This document shows, piece by piece, positions 36,585 to 44,089 of a stretch of DNA of 44,089 nt. The stretch is from the NCBI RefSeq assembly GCF_905232215.1, contig NZ_CAJNKE010000014.1, positions 1 to 44,089 on the forward strand. Reading direction: 5' to 3'. Under the pieces are notes generated by a model. That model searched no databases. It was not told the DNA's origin and saw only the letters and a list, made by a program, of their open reading frames with translations. Numbering within the stretch: position 1 is the first letter of the stretch; each line of letters opens with the position of its first letter. This stretch comes from Burkholderia sp. LMG 13014 (lineage in GTDB: Bacteria; Pseudomonadota; Gammaproteobacteria; Burkholderiales; Burkholderiaceae). Made by a program: the position numbers and the translations under genes.

Positions 36585-37451
36585 ATGTTCGACCAGATCG
36601 TCTTCGCGGGCGGCGGCAATCGCTGCTGGTGGCAGGCCGGCTTCTGGGACGTCGCCCAGCCGGCGCTCGGCTTGCGCCCGCGCGTGATCACCGGCATCTC
36701 GGCCGGCGCGGCGACCGCGTGCATGTTGTATACGCGCGATGCCGCATGGGTGATGCGCTATTACGAAGAGGCGCTGCGCCACAACCGGAAGAACGCGTAC
36801 TGGGGCAACCTGTTCGGGCGCGAGCCCGTGTTTCCGCATTACCGGATTTACCGTCAGGCGCTGCTCGACATCTACGGCGAGCCGTTCGCGAAGCTTGCCG
36901 CGGCGCCGGAGATCCGCATCGGCGTGTCGCACGTGCCGCGCTGGCTCGGCGCGCGCAGCGCAGTCGCCGCCGGCCTCGTCGCGTACAACATCGAGAAGTA
37001 CGTGCGCAAGACGCTGCACCCGACACTCGGGCGCACGCTCGGCTTTCGGCCGGAATTCGTGCGCGCGCAGGCCTGCACGCGAGTCGACGAACTCGCCGAC
37101 CTGATCCTGCAGTCGTCCTGCACACCGCCGTTCACGCCGGTGCTGCGCCGCGGCGGCCGGCCCGTGCTCGATGGCGGGATGGTCGACAACGTGCCGGTCG
37201 ACGCGCTCGACCCGACGCCGGGCGACGTGCTGGTGCTCGTCACGCGGTTGTATCCGCGCCCGCAGATGTTCACGGTCGCGCATGGCGAGCAGCGGCGGCT
37301 GTACGTCCAGCCGTCGAGCAAGGTGCCGATTTCGAGTTGGGATTACACGAGCCCGTCGCAGATGCGGCATGCGTACGACCTCGGGCGGCGCGACGGCGAG
37401 CATTTCCTCACGCGCGTCGACGCGATGACGGGCGGCCGCGTGGCCGCCTGA
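36585..37451 (+). CDS. patatin-like phospholipase
   Basis: A 288-aa protein. The oxyanion loop GGGNRCWWQAG comes first (about residues 9-19), then the nucleophile elbow GISAG (about 36-40) and the catalytic DGGMVDN motif with Asp near 195: the Ser-Asp dyad of patatin-like lipases. No signal peptide. It probably acts as a lipid acyl hydrolase at the cytoplasmic membrane face. The Cys-Trp-Trp in the glycine loop is unusual compared with the common G-G-x-R/K-G. The start follows the thioesterase stop by eight bases. Confidence 0.85.
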   Translation: MFDQIVFAGGGNRCWWQAGFWDVAQPALGLRPRVITGISAGAATACMLYTRDAAWVMRYYEEALRHNRKNAYWGNLFGREPVFPHYRIYRQALLDIYGEPFAKLAAAPEIRIGVSHVPRWLGARSAVAAGLVAYNIEKYVRKTLHPTLGRTLGFRPEFVRAQACTRVDELADLILQSSCTPPFTPVLRRGGRPVLDGGMVDNVPVDALDPTPGDVLVLVTRLYPRPQMFTVAHGEQRRLYVQPSSKVPISSWDYTSPSQMRHAYDLGRRDGEHFLTRVDAMTGGRVAA

Positions 37452-37499
37452 TGGCGGGAATCGTAGAAGCGGGCCGCGCGGCGTGCGCAACCCGTGCGG

Positions 37500-38513
37500 T
37501 CAGCGCTTGCGGATCGGCGTCAGCGCTTCCGGGTTCGCGACGCTCGACATGTCGCCGTCGTCGAACGCGAGGATGTTCCGGAACGCAGCACTGAAATACA
37601 GCTCGTAGCTTTCGCGCTCGACATAGCCGATGTGCGGCGTGCAGATCACGTTTTCCATGCGCAGCAGGCTGTAGCCTTGCAGGATCGGCTCGCTCTCGAA
37701 CACGTCGATCGCGACCATCCCCGGGCGGTTGTGCGACAGCGCGTTGACCAGCGCATTTTCCTCGAGCAGTTCGGCGCGGCTCGTGTTGACGAGCAGCGAC
37801 GTCGGCTTCATCCGCATCAGGTCTTCCTGCTTCACGATCCCGCGCGTGTCGTCATGCATGCGCAGGTGCAGCGACAGCACGTCGCTCTGCTCGAACAGCG
37901 CTTCGCGGCTTTCGGCGGCCGTATAGCCGTCGGCGCGCGCGGCCTCGAGCGAATGCTCGCGGCCCCAGATCAGCACGTTCATCCCGAACGCCTTGCCGTA
38001 GCCGGCGACGAGCCGGCCGATCTTGCCGTAGCCCCAGATGCCGAGCGTCTGGCCGCGCAGCACCTGGCCGAGGCCGAAGTTCGGCGGCATCGCCGACGTC
38101 TTCAGGCCCGACTGCTGCCACGCACCCTGCTTCAGGTTCGCGACGTACTGCGGAATGCGGCGCTGGGCGGCCATCACGAGCGCCCACGTCAGTTCGGCGG
38201 GGGCAACCGGCGAGCCCGTGCCTTCGAGCACCGCGATGCCGCGGTCGGTACAGGCTTCGAGATCGATGTGGCTCGACACGCGGCCGGTCTGGCTGATCAT
38301 GCGCAGGTTCGGCAGCTTGGCGAGCAGTTGCGACGAAATCGGGGTCCGTTCGCGAATCAGCACGAGCGCCTCGACTTCCGCCAGACGGCTGGCGAGCTGT
38401 CCCAATCCGCGCACCGTATTGTTGAAGACCTTCACGTCGTGGTCGGCAAGCATCTCGAAGCAGTTCAGCTTGCGGACGGCGTCCTGGTAGTCGTCGAGGA
38501 TGGCAATTTTCAT
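37500..38513 (-). CDS. D-2-hydroxyacid dehydrogenase family protein
   Basis: A 337-aa protein; start 38513 gives the normal N-terminus MKIAILDDYQD. The Rossmann NAD(P) site is LGIWGYGKIG (about 155-165), and the catalytic residues appear in NTSRAELLEE (Arg) and the later Glu and CTPHIGY (His). It would reduce or oxidise a 2-keto/2-hydroxy acid in the cytoplasm; the substrate is not predictable. It is divergent from a LysR gene, a common arrangement for regulator and target, separated by 426 bases. Confidence 0.87.
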   Translation of the reverse strand: MKIAILDDYQDAVRKLNCFEMLADHDVKVFNNTVRGLGQLASRLAEVEALVLIRERTPISSQLLAKLPNLRMISQTGRVSSHIDLEACTDRGIAVLEGTGSPVAPAELTWALVMAAQRRIPQYVANLKQGAWQQSGLKTSAMPPNFGLGQVLRGQTLGIWGYGKIGRLVAGYGKAFGMNVLIWGREHSLEAARADGYTAAESREALFEQSDVLSLHLRMHDDTRGIVKQEDLMRMKPTSLLVNTSRAELLEENALVNALSHNRPGMVAIDVFESEPILQGYSLLRMENVICTPHIGYVERESYELYFSAAFRNILAFDDGDMSSVANPEALTPIRKR

Positions 38514-38762
38514 GGTGAGCGGGTGTCGCGCGTTGAAAGCGGCGGCGGCGGCGGCGCACGTCGCGCACCCGTCCCGCCCGGCCGGGGCCGACATGATGCT
38601 ACGTCGGCCGCCTCCATGGTGTCTTTTTAACAGGTTGTTACGCTCCGCCGCAATTGGCGGCAGCCTGACCCGGCGCCGCTTGCGAGACGGGTGGAAGGGT
38701 GCGCTGTTGTGTCGCATCAAATACGTCCTTCCTGATTCGGCCACTTACTCGACGAGGTTCAC

Positions 38763-38791
38763 CCAATTGTTGCTCCAATCAGAATAATTGG
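38763..38791. promoter_or_regulatory. candidate LysR binding site
   Basis: CCAATT (38763-38768) and AATTGG (38786-38791) form an interrupted inverted repeat in an AT-rich part of the 426-base interval between the divergent dehydrogenase and LysR genes. No gene is seen in that interval. Confidence 0.45.
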
Positions 38792-38939
38792 ATCAACTAT
38801 CCGCAGAAGGCGAGGATTTTTGACTATTTTTATCGTCAACCGGGGCCTTGTTGAGCAACTCTGCATCATTTCCGCTGTCGTAGGAGAATTACGCATTTGC
38901 TTCATCTTTTTGAAGTTGTAACAGCGGCAGGAGTCGTTT

Positions 38940-39989
38940 ATGGATCATTTGCAGTCGATGCGCGTGTTCGTCAAGGTTGCAGATCTCGGCAGTTTTGCGC
39001 GGGCCGCGAGTGCAATGGATATCTCCAACGCGGTCGCGACGCGTCACGTCGCCGATCTGGAAGGCCGGCTCGGCACGCGTTTGCTGAACCGCACCACGCG
39101 CAGCCTTTCCCTGACGGAGTCAGGCCAGGTCTATCTGGAGCGTGCCCGGCAGATCCTCGATGAGCTCGAGGACGTCGAGCAGATGGTCGTCGCGCGCAAT
39201 CACGAGCCGGTCGGCACGCTGCGCATCGTCGCGCCGGTCGTGTTCGGCCTGCATAACCTCGCGCCCGTGTTGCAGTCGTACACGGAGAATTTCCCGAAAG
39301 TGGTGCCGGATCTCACGCTGGTCGACCGGCAGGTCGATCTCGTCGAGGAAGGCTTCGACGTCGGCATCGTCGTCACGCGCCAGATGCGCAGCGCGAGCAT
39401 CGTCACGCGGCGCCTGACCACCGGCTGCATGACCGTGTGCGCGACGCCGAGCTATCTGGAGAAGCACGGCGTGCCGACCCATCCGGAGCATCTCGCCGAG
39501 CACCCGAGCCTGAGCCTGCCGACCGAATACTGGGGCGACGAGCGCGTGTTCACGGGGCCGGACGGCGAAGTGCGCGTGCGCCCGACCAACGTGATCGTCG
39601 CGAACAACACCGCAATGCTGCGCCAGTTCGCGCTGCTCGGGATGGGTGTCGCGATCCTGCCGAGCTACCTGATCGGCAGCGACATCGCGCGCGGCGCGCT
39701 CGTGCGGCTGCTGCCGGAGTTCCGGCTGCCGCAGGTCGAAATCAACATCGCTTACCCGAGCCGGCGCCATCTGCCCGCGAAGGTACGCACGTTCATCGAC
39801 CACCTCGTCGAGCATTTCAGCCACTCGACCGACGCGATGATGGGCGAGCAGTGGGCCGCGCAGAGCTCTGCGCTCGCGCCGATCGGTGTCGAGACGCGTG
39901 CCGAGCAGCCGGAATCGGCCGACCCGAACCTGTCGCCGCGCCTGCCGCGTTCGTCGCGCACGCGCGTCGCGGTGCCGTCGCCGCTGTAA
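38940..39989 (+). CDS. LysR-family transcriptional regulator
   Basis: A 349-aa protein; ATG 38940 follows GGAG at 38929-38932. The N-terminal winged HTH (about 1-60) reads MDHLQSMRVFVKVADLGSFARAASAMDISNAVATRHVADLEGRLGTRLLNRTTRSLSLTESG in short segments typical of LysR, followed by a linker helix and the periplasmic-binding-like effector domain (about 90-295). The C-terminal extension of about 50 residues is longer than usual and disordered. It probably regulates the divergent dehydrogenase and itself. A strong terminator follows at 40034-40065. Confidence 0.92.
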   Translation: MDHLQSMRVFVKVADLGSFARAASAMDISNAVATRHVADLEGRLGTRLLNRTTRSLSLTESGQVYLERARQILDELEDVEQMVVARNHEPVGTLRIVAPVVFGLHNLAPVLQSYTENFPKVVPDLTLVDRQVDLVEEGFDVGIVVTRQMRSASIVTRRLTTGCMTVCATPSYLEKHGVPTHPEHLAEHPSLSLPTEYWGDERVFTGPDGEVRVRPTNVIVANNTAMLRQFALLGMGVAILPSYLIGSDIARGALVRLLPEFRLPQVEINIAYPSRRHLPAKVRTFIDHLVEHFSHSTDAMMGEQWAAQSSALAPIGVETRAEQPESADPNLSPRLPRSSRTRVAVPSPL

Positions 39990-40033
39990 TGGCGCGACGG
40001 CCTGGCGGCGGTTGCCGCCGGCACAAAGAAAAA

Positions 40034-40065
40034 ACGCGGATCGAGTGATCGATCCGCGTTTTTTT
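40034..40065. terminator. bidirectional terminator between lysR and topB
   Basis: ACGCGGATCGA pairs with TCGATCCGCGT around GTGA. T runs follow on both strands, serving the LysR gene (plus) and topoisomerase III (minus). Confidence 0.88.
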
Positions 40066-40118
40066 ATGGCTGCCTGCCGGAGCCGGATGCGCCGGGGGAA
40101 GCCCCGGCGGCCCGGTCG

Positions 40119-42740
40119 TTACGAGCCGGTCTTGCGCGCCGTCGTTTTGCGGGCGGCCGTCTTGGTCGCGGTCTTGGCGGCGGTCTTGCGAGCCGGTGCC
40201 GGTTTCTCTTCGGCGCCTTCCGTCACGGTTTCGGCATCCTTCGTCGCCGATTTTGCCGTCTTCTTCGCGGCGGCGGCCTTCGGCTCCTTCTTCTCGAACT
40301 CGAAGCCGATCTTGCCGTCCGGCTGCTTCACGAGGAATGCCTTGAAGTTGCGGCCCGTGCGCGACGACTTGAAGTTCGGCAGCAGATCCGTGCGGCCGTC
40401 GGCCAGCAGCTTGCCCATCTGCTCGCGCGTGATCTCCTGCTGCAGGATCACCTTGCCCGAGCGGAAGTCGCAAGTCTTCGGGTTGGCCACCGAGTGCTCG
40501 CACACGTAGCTCATCCCGTGCTCGAACACGCGGCCCTTGCACTTCGGGCACGCGCCGACCGGCTCCTGCGCGGAGAAGTCGGGCGCTTCGCCTTCCTCGC
40601 CACCCGTGTCCTGGCCGAAATCGAACTCGAGCTTGTAGTTCTTCGTCTCGTCGTCGAAGGACAGCTTGAGGATCGCCGAGAACGGGCGGCCCATCTTGCT
40701 ACGGAAGCCGGACAGCGGGCCGATCGTCTTCTCGCGCAGCAGTTCCTCGACTTCCGGGATCTCGAACTGCCGGCTGCCCGGGATCTTCGAGATCGAGAAC
40801 TCGCACTTCGTGCACGCGAAACGGCGATAGTTTTCCTTCACCTGGCCGCCGCAGTTCGGGCAAGGCGTCTCGAGCGTCGCGTAATCGCCGGGGATCGTGT
40901 CGGAATCGTATTCCTTCGCGCGCTTGACGATCTGCTGCGTCATGCGGGCGATTTCCTGCATGAACGCTTCGCGCCCGAGGTTGCCGCGCTCCATCTGCGA
41001 CAGCTTGTATTCCCATTCGCCGGTGAGCTCGGGTGCGGTGAGTTCCTTCACGCCGAGCCCGCGCAGCAGCGTCATCAGCTGGAATGCCTTCGCGGTCGGG
41101 ATCAGCTCGCGGCCTTCGCGCACGAGGTATTTCTCGCCGAGCAGGCCTTCGATGATCGCCGCGCGCGTGGCCGGCGTGCCGAGGCCCTTCGCGGCCATCG
41201 CCTCGCGCAGTTCGTCGTCCTCGACGAGCTTGCCCGCGCCTTCCATCGCTGACAGCAGCGTTGCTTCCGAGTAGCGTGCGGGCGGCTTCGTGACGAGCGC
41301 GACGGCGGCGATTTCGTCCGTCTTCACCTTCTCGTCCTTCTGCACCGGCACGAGGTTCGCATCCGCGCCTTCGGCGTCGCGGCCGTACACCTGCAGCCAG
41401 CCCGGCTCGACCAGCACCTTGCCTTCGGTCTTGAAGTGATGGCCGGCGACTTCGGTGATCCGCGTCGTGACGCGGAATTCGGCGGCCGGGAAGAACACGG
41501 CGAGGAAGCGTTTCACGACCATGTCGTACAGCTTCTGCTCCGGCTCGGACAGCGACTTCGGCGCCTGCAGCGTCGGGATGATTGCAAAGTGGTCGCTGAT
41601 CTTCGAGTTGTCGAAGATCCGCTTGTTCGGCTTCACCCAGCCCTTGTCGAGCACCTGCTTCGCGTGCGGCAGGTAGTTGTTGCTCTCCTTGAGCATCTCG
41701 AGCGTGGACTCGACCGTCGACAGGTAGTCTTCCGGCAGCGCGCGCGCGTCGGTACGCGGGTAGGTCAGTACCTTGTGTTTTTCATACAGCGCCTGCGCGA
41801 GGCCGAGCGTGTTCTTCGCGGAGAAGCCGAAGCGGCTGTTCGCTTCGCGCTGCAGGCTCGTCAGGTCGAACAGCAGCGGCGACAGTTGCGTCGACGGCTT
41901 CGATTCCTCCGAGACCGTGCCGACGTGGTCGCGGCACGCGGCGACGATCGTTTCGGCAGCCGGCAGGCTCCACAGACGGGAGTCGCGCCTTTCCGGATCG
42001 AATTCGTCGCGCTTGAATTTCGGGTCGTACCACTTGGCTTCGTAGAAGCCGCCCGCGCACGCGAATTCGGCCTTCACTTCCCAGTAGTCGCGCGGGATGA
42101 AGCGGCGGATTTTCTCTTCGCGTTCGACGACGATCGACAACGTTGGCGTCTGAACGCGGCCGACTGTCGTCAGGAAGAAGCCGCCACCCTTGCTGTTGAA
42201 CGCGGTCATCGCGCGGGTGCCGTTGATCCCGACGAGCCAGTCGGCTTCCGAGCGGCAGCGTGCGGCGTCGGCGAGCGGCAGCATGTCCGCGTCGCTGCGC
42301 AGGTTCGCGAAGCCGTCGCGGATCGCCTGCGGGGTCATCGATTGCAGCCACAGGCGCTGGACCGGCTGCTTCGCCTTCGCGTGCTGCGCGATCAGGCGGA
42401 AAATCAGCTCGCCCTCGCGCCCCGCGTCGCATGCGTTGATCAGGCGGTCGACGTCCTTGCGCTTCAACAGCTTGGTGAGCACCTTGAGGCGCGACTCGCT
42501 TTTTGCGATCGGGTTCAGGTCGAAATGCGGGGGGATGACGGGCAGATGCGCGAAGCTCCATTTCCCGCGCTTGACCTCGTACTCTTCCGGGGCGGCGATT
42601 TCCAGCAGGTGGCCGACAGCGGACGAAAGGACGAAATCGTCGCTTTCGTAATACTCGTCATGCTTGGTAAAGCCGCCCAAAGCGCGTGCGATGTCGTTCG
42701 CGACAGAAGGCTTTTCCGCAATGATCAGTGCTTTGGACAT
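40119..42740 (-). CDS. topB: DNA topoisomerase III
   Basis: An 873-aa type IA topoisomerase. The Toprim domain opens with KALIIAEKPSVANDIA and carries DAGREGELIFR. The active-site Tyr is in VLTYPRTDARALP (about residue 325). Two C-terminal zinc-ribbon-like segments follow (ETPCPNCGG... CTKCEF, and GACPKCKGRVFEHG), then a Lys/Ala/Thr-rich basic tail of about 50 residues. It relaxes negatively supercoiled DNA and decatenates replication intermediates. Length, tail and gene order (next to thioredoxin-like and dprA) match Burkholderia chromosomes; I take it as core rather than element-borne. TopB homologues also occur on some conjugative elements. Confidence 0.93.
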   Translation of the reverse strand: MSKALIIAEKPSVANDIARALGGFTKHDEYYESDDFVLSSAVGHLLEIAAPEEYEVKRGKWSFAHLPVIPPHFDLNPIAKSESRLKVLTKLLKRKDVDRLINACDAGREGELIFRLIAQHAKAKQPVQRLWLQSMTPQAIRDGFANLRSDADMLPLADAARCRSEADWLVGINGTRAMTAFNSKGGGFFLTTVGRVQTPTLSIVVEREEKIRRFIPRDYWEVKAEFACAGGFYEAKWYDPKFKRDEFDPERRDSRLWSLPAAETIVAACRDHVGTVSEESKPSTQLSPLLFDLTSLQREANSRFGFSAKNTLGLAQALYEKHKVLTYPRTDARALPEDYLSTVESTLEMLKESNNYLPHAKQVLDKGWVKPNKRIFDNSKISDHFAIIPTLQAPKSLSEPEQKLYDMVVKRFLAVFFPAAEFRVTTRITEVAGHHFKTEGKVLVEPGWLQVYGRDAEGADANLVPVQKDEKVKTDEIAAVALVTKPPARYSEATLLSAMEGAGKLVEDDELREAMAAKGLGTPATRAAIIEGLLGEKYLVREGRELIPTAKAFQLMTLLRGLGVKELTAPELTGEWEYKLSQMERGNLGREAFMQEIARMTQQIVKRAKEYDSDTIPGDYATLETPCPNCGGQVKENYRRFACTKCEFSISKIPGSRQFEIPEVEELLREKTIGPLSGFRSKMGRPFSAILKLSFDDETKNYKLEFDFGQDTGGEEGEAPDFSAQEPVGACPKCKGRVFEHGMSYVCEHSVANPKTCDFRSGKVILQQEITREQMGKLLADGRTDLLPNFKSSRTGRNFKAFLVKQPDGKIGFEFEKKEPKAAAAKKTAKSATKDAETVTEGAEEKPAPARKTAAKTATKTAARKTTARKTGS

Positions 42741-42933
42741 GACAGGTGTGTGTTGGTAGACCGGGTTCGCCGGTTGTGGGTCCCTTTTACGACCGCTTTA
42801 TAGCACACGCCGCAGCGATGGCGGCTCAGCGTGCAAAAAGCGGCTCATCATAGAGGGGGGCCGCAACGGCGGCAAGCGCCCGGCGCGGCGGGGCGCGCAA
42901 ATGCGCGCAAAACCACCGGGCCGGCTCGCGAAT

Positions 42934-43314
42934 TCAGGCTTCGACGGTCAGGACGTTGCGCAATTTCGGTGCGTGCGGCGCACCGGGTACCGCGCTCAGG
43001 TCGGACAGCATTCGCTCGACGATCGCCGCATGCGGCAGCACCGTGCCGAAGAAGCGGGCGGTGTGGGTATCTTCGATCAGGATCGTCGGGAAGTTCTCGA
43101 CGTCGAGATCGTCGAGCTGGTCGGCATGCGTTTCGATGTCGATCCAGGCGAAGCAGGCTTCCGGATGCGCGTCGGCGAGCTGGTCGAAGGCCGTCCGGTA
43201 GTCGCGGCACGTGCCGCACCACTCGGCGCACAGGCAGGCGACGAGCAACGTGCCGGGATCGGCGAGGCGCTCGGCGATCCGATCCGCATCGGTGTCGAGA
43301 TTCAGCGCGGGCAT
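42934..43314 (-). CDS. thioredoxin-family protein
   Basis: A 126-aa protein. The active-site motif is AEWCGTCRDY (WCGTC, CxxC near residues 33-36), followed by the cis-Pro segment ENFPTILIED, the two hallmarks of a thioredoxin fold. No signal peptide, so a cytoplasmic reductant. The C-terminal extension (VPGAPHAPKLRNVLTVEA) goes slightly beyond standard thioredoxin. It lies 36 bases downstream of dprA, on the same strand, and may be co-transcribed with it. Confidence 0.85.
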   Translation of the reverse strand: MPALNLDTDADRIAERLADPGTLLVACLCAEWCGTCRDYRTAFDQLADAHPEACFAWIDIETHADQLDDLDVENFPTILIEDTHTARFFGTVLPHAAIVERMLSDLSAVPGAPHAPKLRNVLTVEA

Positions 43315-43350
43315 GGGTTTCCTTGGGTATCGTTGGCGGCCTGGCCGCCC

Positions 43351-44089
43351 CTATGCGGGGGAATGTAGCACGCCGTGCACGGGCGGGGTGCGCGCGGCGT
43401 CAAGCCGCGCGAAGCGTCCGCCGGGGAGGCTGGCGACGCGGCCGGACAGTTCCAGCGCAAGCAGCGCGCGATGCAGGACGTCGTCGGGCAGGCCGCTGTG
43501 CTCGGCGAGCCATTCGTAGGTGACGGGGCCGTATCCCAATGCGGCAAGCACGGCCTGTTCGGATGGGGTACCGGGCAGCGGTGGTGCTGGCGACGGGGCT
43601 TCGTCCCGGGCTGGTGCGGTGGCCGGAGCGGCGGCGTCAGTTTGTGTGGCGCGGGCGGCAGCGCTTTGAATGGCGGCTTCGGTTTCGCGAATATCGCCGG
43701 TGCCTGCGCCCGGATGCCCGGAGCACGCCGCACCGCCTGCCACGCCAGCTTTCGATTCGCCCAGCCCGTATTCCTCGAGCACGTCGAGCGGCGCCGCCGT
43801 CAGCTTCGCGCCGTCGCGGATCAGTGCGTGGCAGCCCTGCGCGAGCGGCGCATGGATCGAGCCCGGTATCGCGAACACATCGCGCCCCAGTTCGTTCGCG
43901 AGCCGCGCGGTGATCAGCGAGCCGGAGCGCGGGGCGGCCTCGACGACGAGCGCGCCGATCGCGAGCGCGGCGATCAGCCGGTTGCGCTGCGGGAAGTGTG
44001 CAGCGCGGGCGGGTGTGCCGAGCGGCCATTCCGACACGATCGCGCCGCGTGCGGCGATCTCGTGGGCGAGCGCGCGGTGCCGCGCCGGA
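43351..44089 (-). CDS. dprA: DprA (Smf) 3' part, truncated by the window edge
   Basis: The frame enters from the right edge; about 245 C-terminal residues are visible. The DprA Rossmann-like core is recognisable: AARGAIVSEWPLGTPARAAHFPQRNRLIA, then SGSLITARLANELGRDVFAIPG and LIRDGAKLT. A Pro/Ala-rich linker of about 50 residues leads to the C-terminal winged-helix domain (EQAVLAALGYGPVTYEWLAEHSGL... LLALELSGRV). DprA loads RecA onto incoming single-stranded DNA during transformation. Part of the core chromosome. Confidence 0.9.
   Translation of the reverse strand, partial: PARHRALAHEIAARGAIVSEWPLGTPARAAHFPQRNRLIAALAIGALVVEAAPRSGSLITARLANELGRDVFAIPGSIHAPLAQGCHALIRDGAKLTAAPLDVLEEYGLGESKAGVAGGAACSGHPGAGTGDIRETEAAIQSAAARATQTDAAAPATAPARDEAPSPAPPLPGTPSEQAVLAALGYGPVTYEWLAEHSGLPDDVLHRALLALELSGRVASLPGGRFARLDAARTPPVHGVLHSPA

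Noticed and set aside
40119-42740. Topoisomerase III as an element gene (TopB homologues occur on some ICEs)
   Set aside because: It lies beyond the tRNA among chromosomal genes, next to a thioredoxin-like gene and dprA, so it is best taken as core.

Overview
The window is GC-rich Proteobacterial DNA, most likely from a Burkholderia or close relative. The right end (about 35.9-44.1 kb) looks like ordinary Burkholderia-type core chromosome: tRNA-Lys(CUU), a PaaI-like thioesterase, a patatin-like lipase, a D-2-hydroxyacid dehydrogenase divergent from a LysR regulator, topoisomerase III (topB), a thioredoxin-like protein and the 3' part of dprA. The remaining 35.6 kb to the left is accessory: a conjugative element whose right end lies against the 3' end of that tRNA gene. 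Its left end, its integrase and most of its transfer apparatus are not in the window.

Element layout, left to right. (1) 0-5.6 kb: a run of small membrane and exported proteins, an exported GH3/NagZ-like protein with a degenerate catalytic loop, and a membrane protein with an acidic tract and ankyrin-like repeats. (2) 5.7-10.4 kb: a type V autotransporter and a small multi-span protein resembling DotE/IcmC/TraQ of IncI/Dot-Icm secretion systems. (3) 10.4-14.2 kb: small unknown genes, a lipoprotein and a HTH protein, separated by duplicated non-coding modules. (4) 14.2-17.7 kb: a lipoprotein zinc protease divergent from a Cro/CI-type regulator, then a five-gene minus-strand operon with ATGA overlaps. 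(5) 17.8-24.3 kb: a defence island with two HEPN proteins, a DUF4365-type nuclease coupled to an unknown partner, and an MmeI-like single-chain restriction-modification enzyme. (6) 24.4-25.9 kb: three small minus-strand genes, two of them paralogous to the first gene of the five-gene operon. (7) 26.2-35.0 kb: an iteron array, a hairpin-rich putative oriT and the order accessory RHH protein - coupling protein - MOBF relaxase, the same order as trwA-trwB-trwC of R388. (8) 35.0-35.9 kb: a small DNA-binding-like gene with upstream direct repeats, then tRNA-Lys.

The most unusual material is non-coding. Six unrelated genes (autotransporter, DotE-like protein, two unknowns, a lipoprotein and the coupling protein) are preceded by variants of one leader. 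It has a GTG-led hairpin, then GGTAC, then a second hairpin, then GGAG(C) and the start codon. Both hairpin stems change sequence between copies with compensating changes. In four copies an upstream GCTCC can pair with the GGAGC Shine-Dalgarno, which would close the structure and hide the ribosome site. This looks like an element-wide translational control RNA. On top of it sit a shared palindromic operator (AGCGTTGGTGCCAACGCT and variants) just downstream of four promoters, two recurrent promoter architectures, a 194-bp duplicated promoter block and a second duplicated two-hairpin module placed directly after terminators. The transcription and translation of transfer, surface and accessory genes therefore appear to be co-ordinated by a few repeated regulatory cassettes. 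All functional statements here rest on reading the sequence; no database search was possible.
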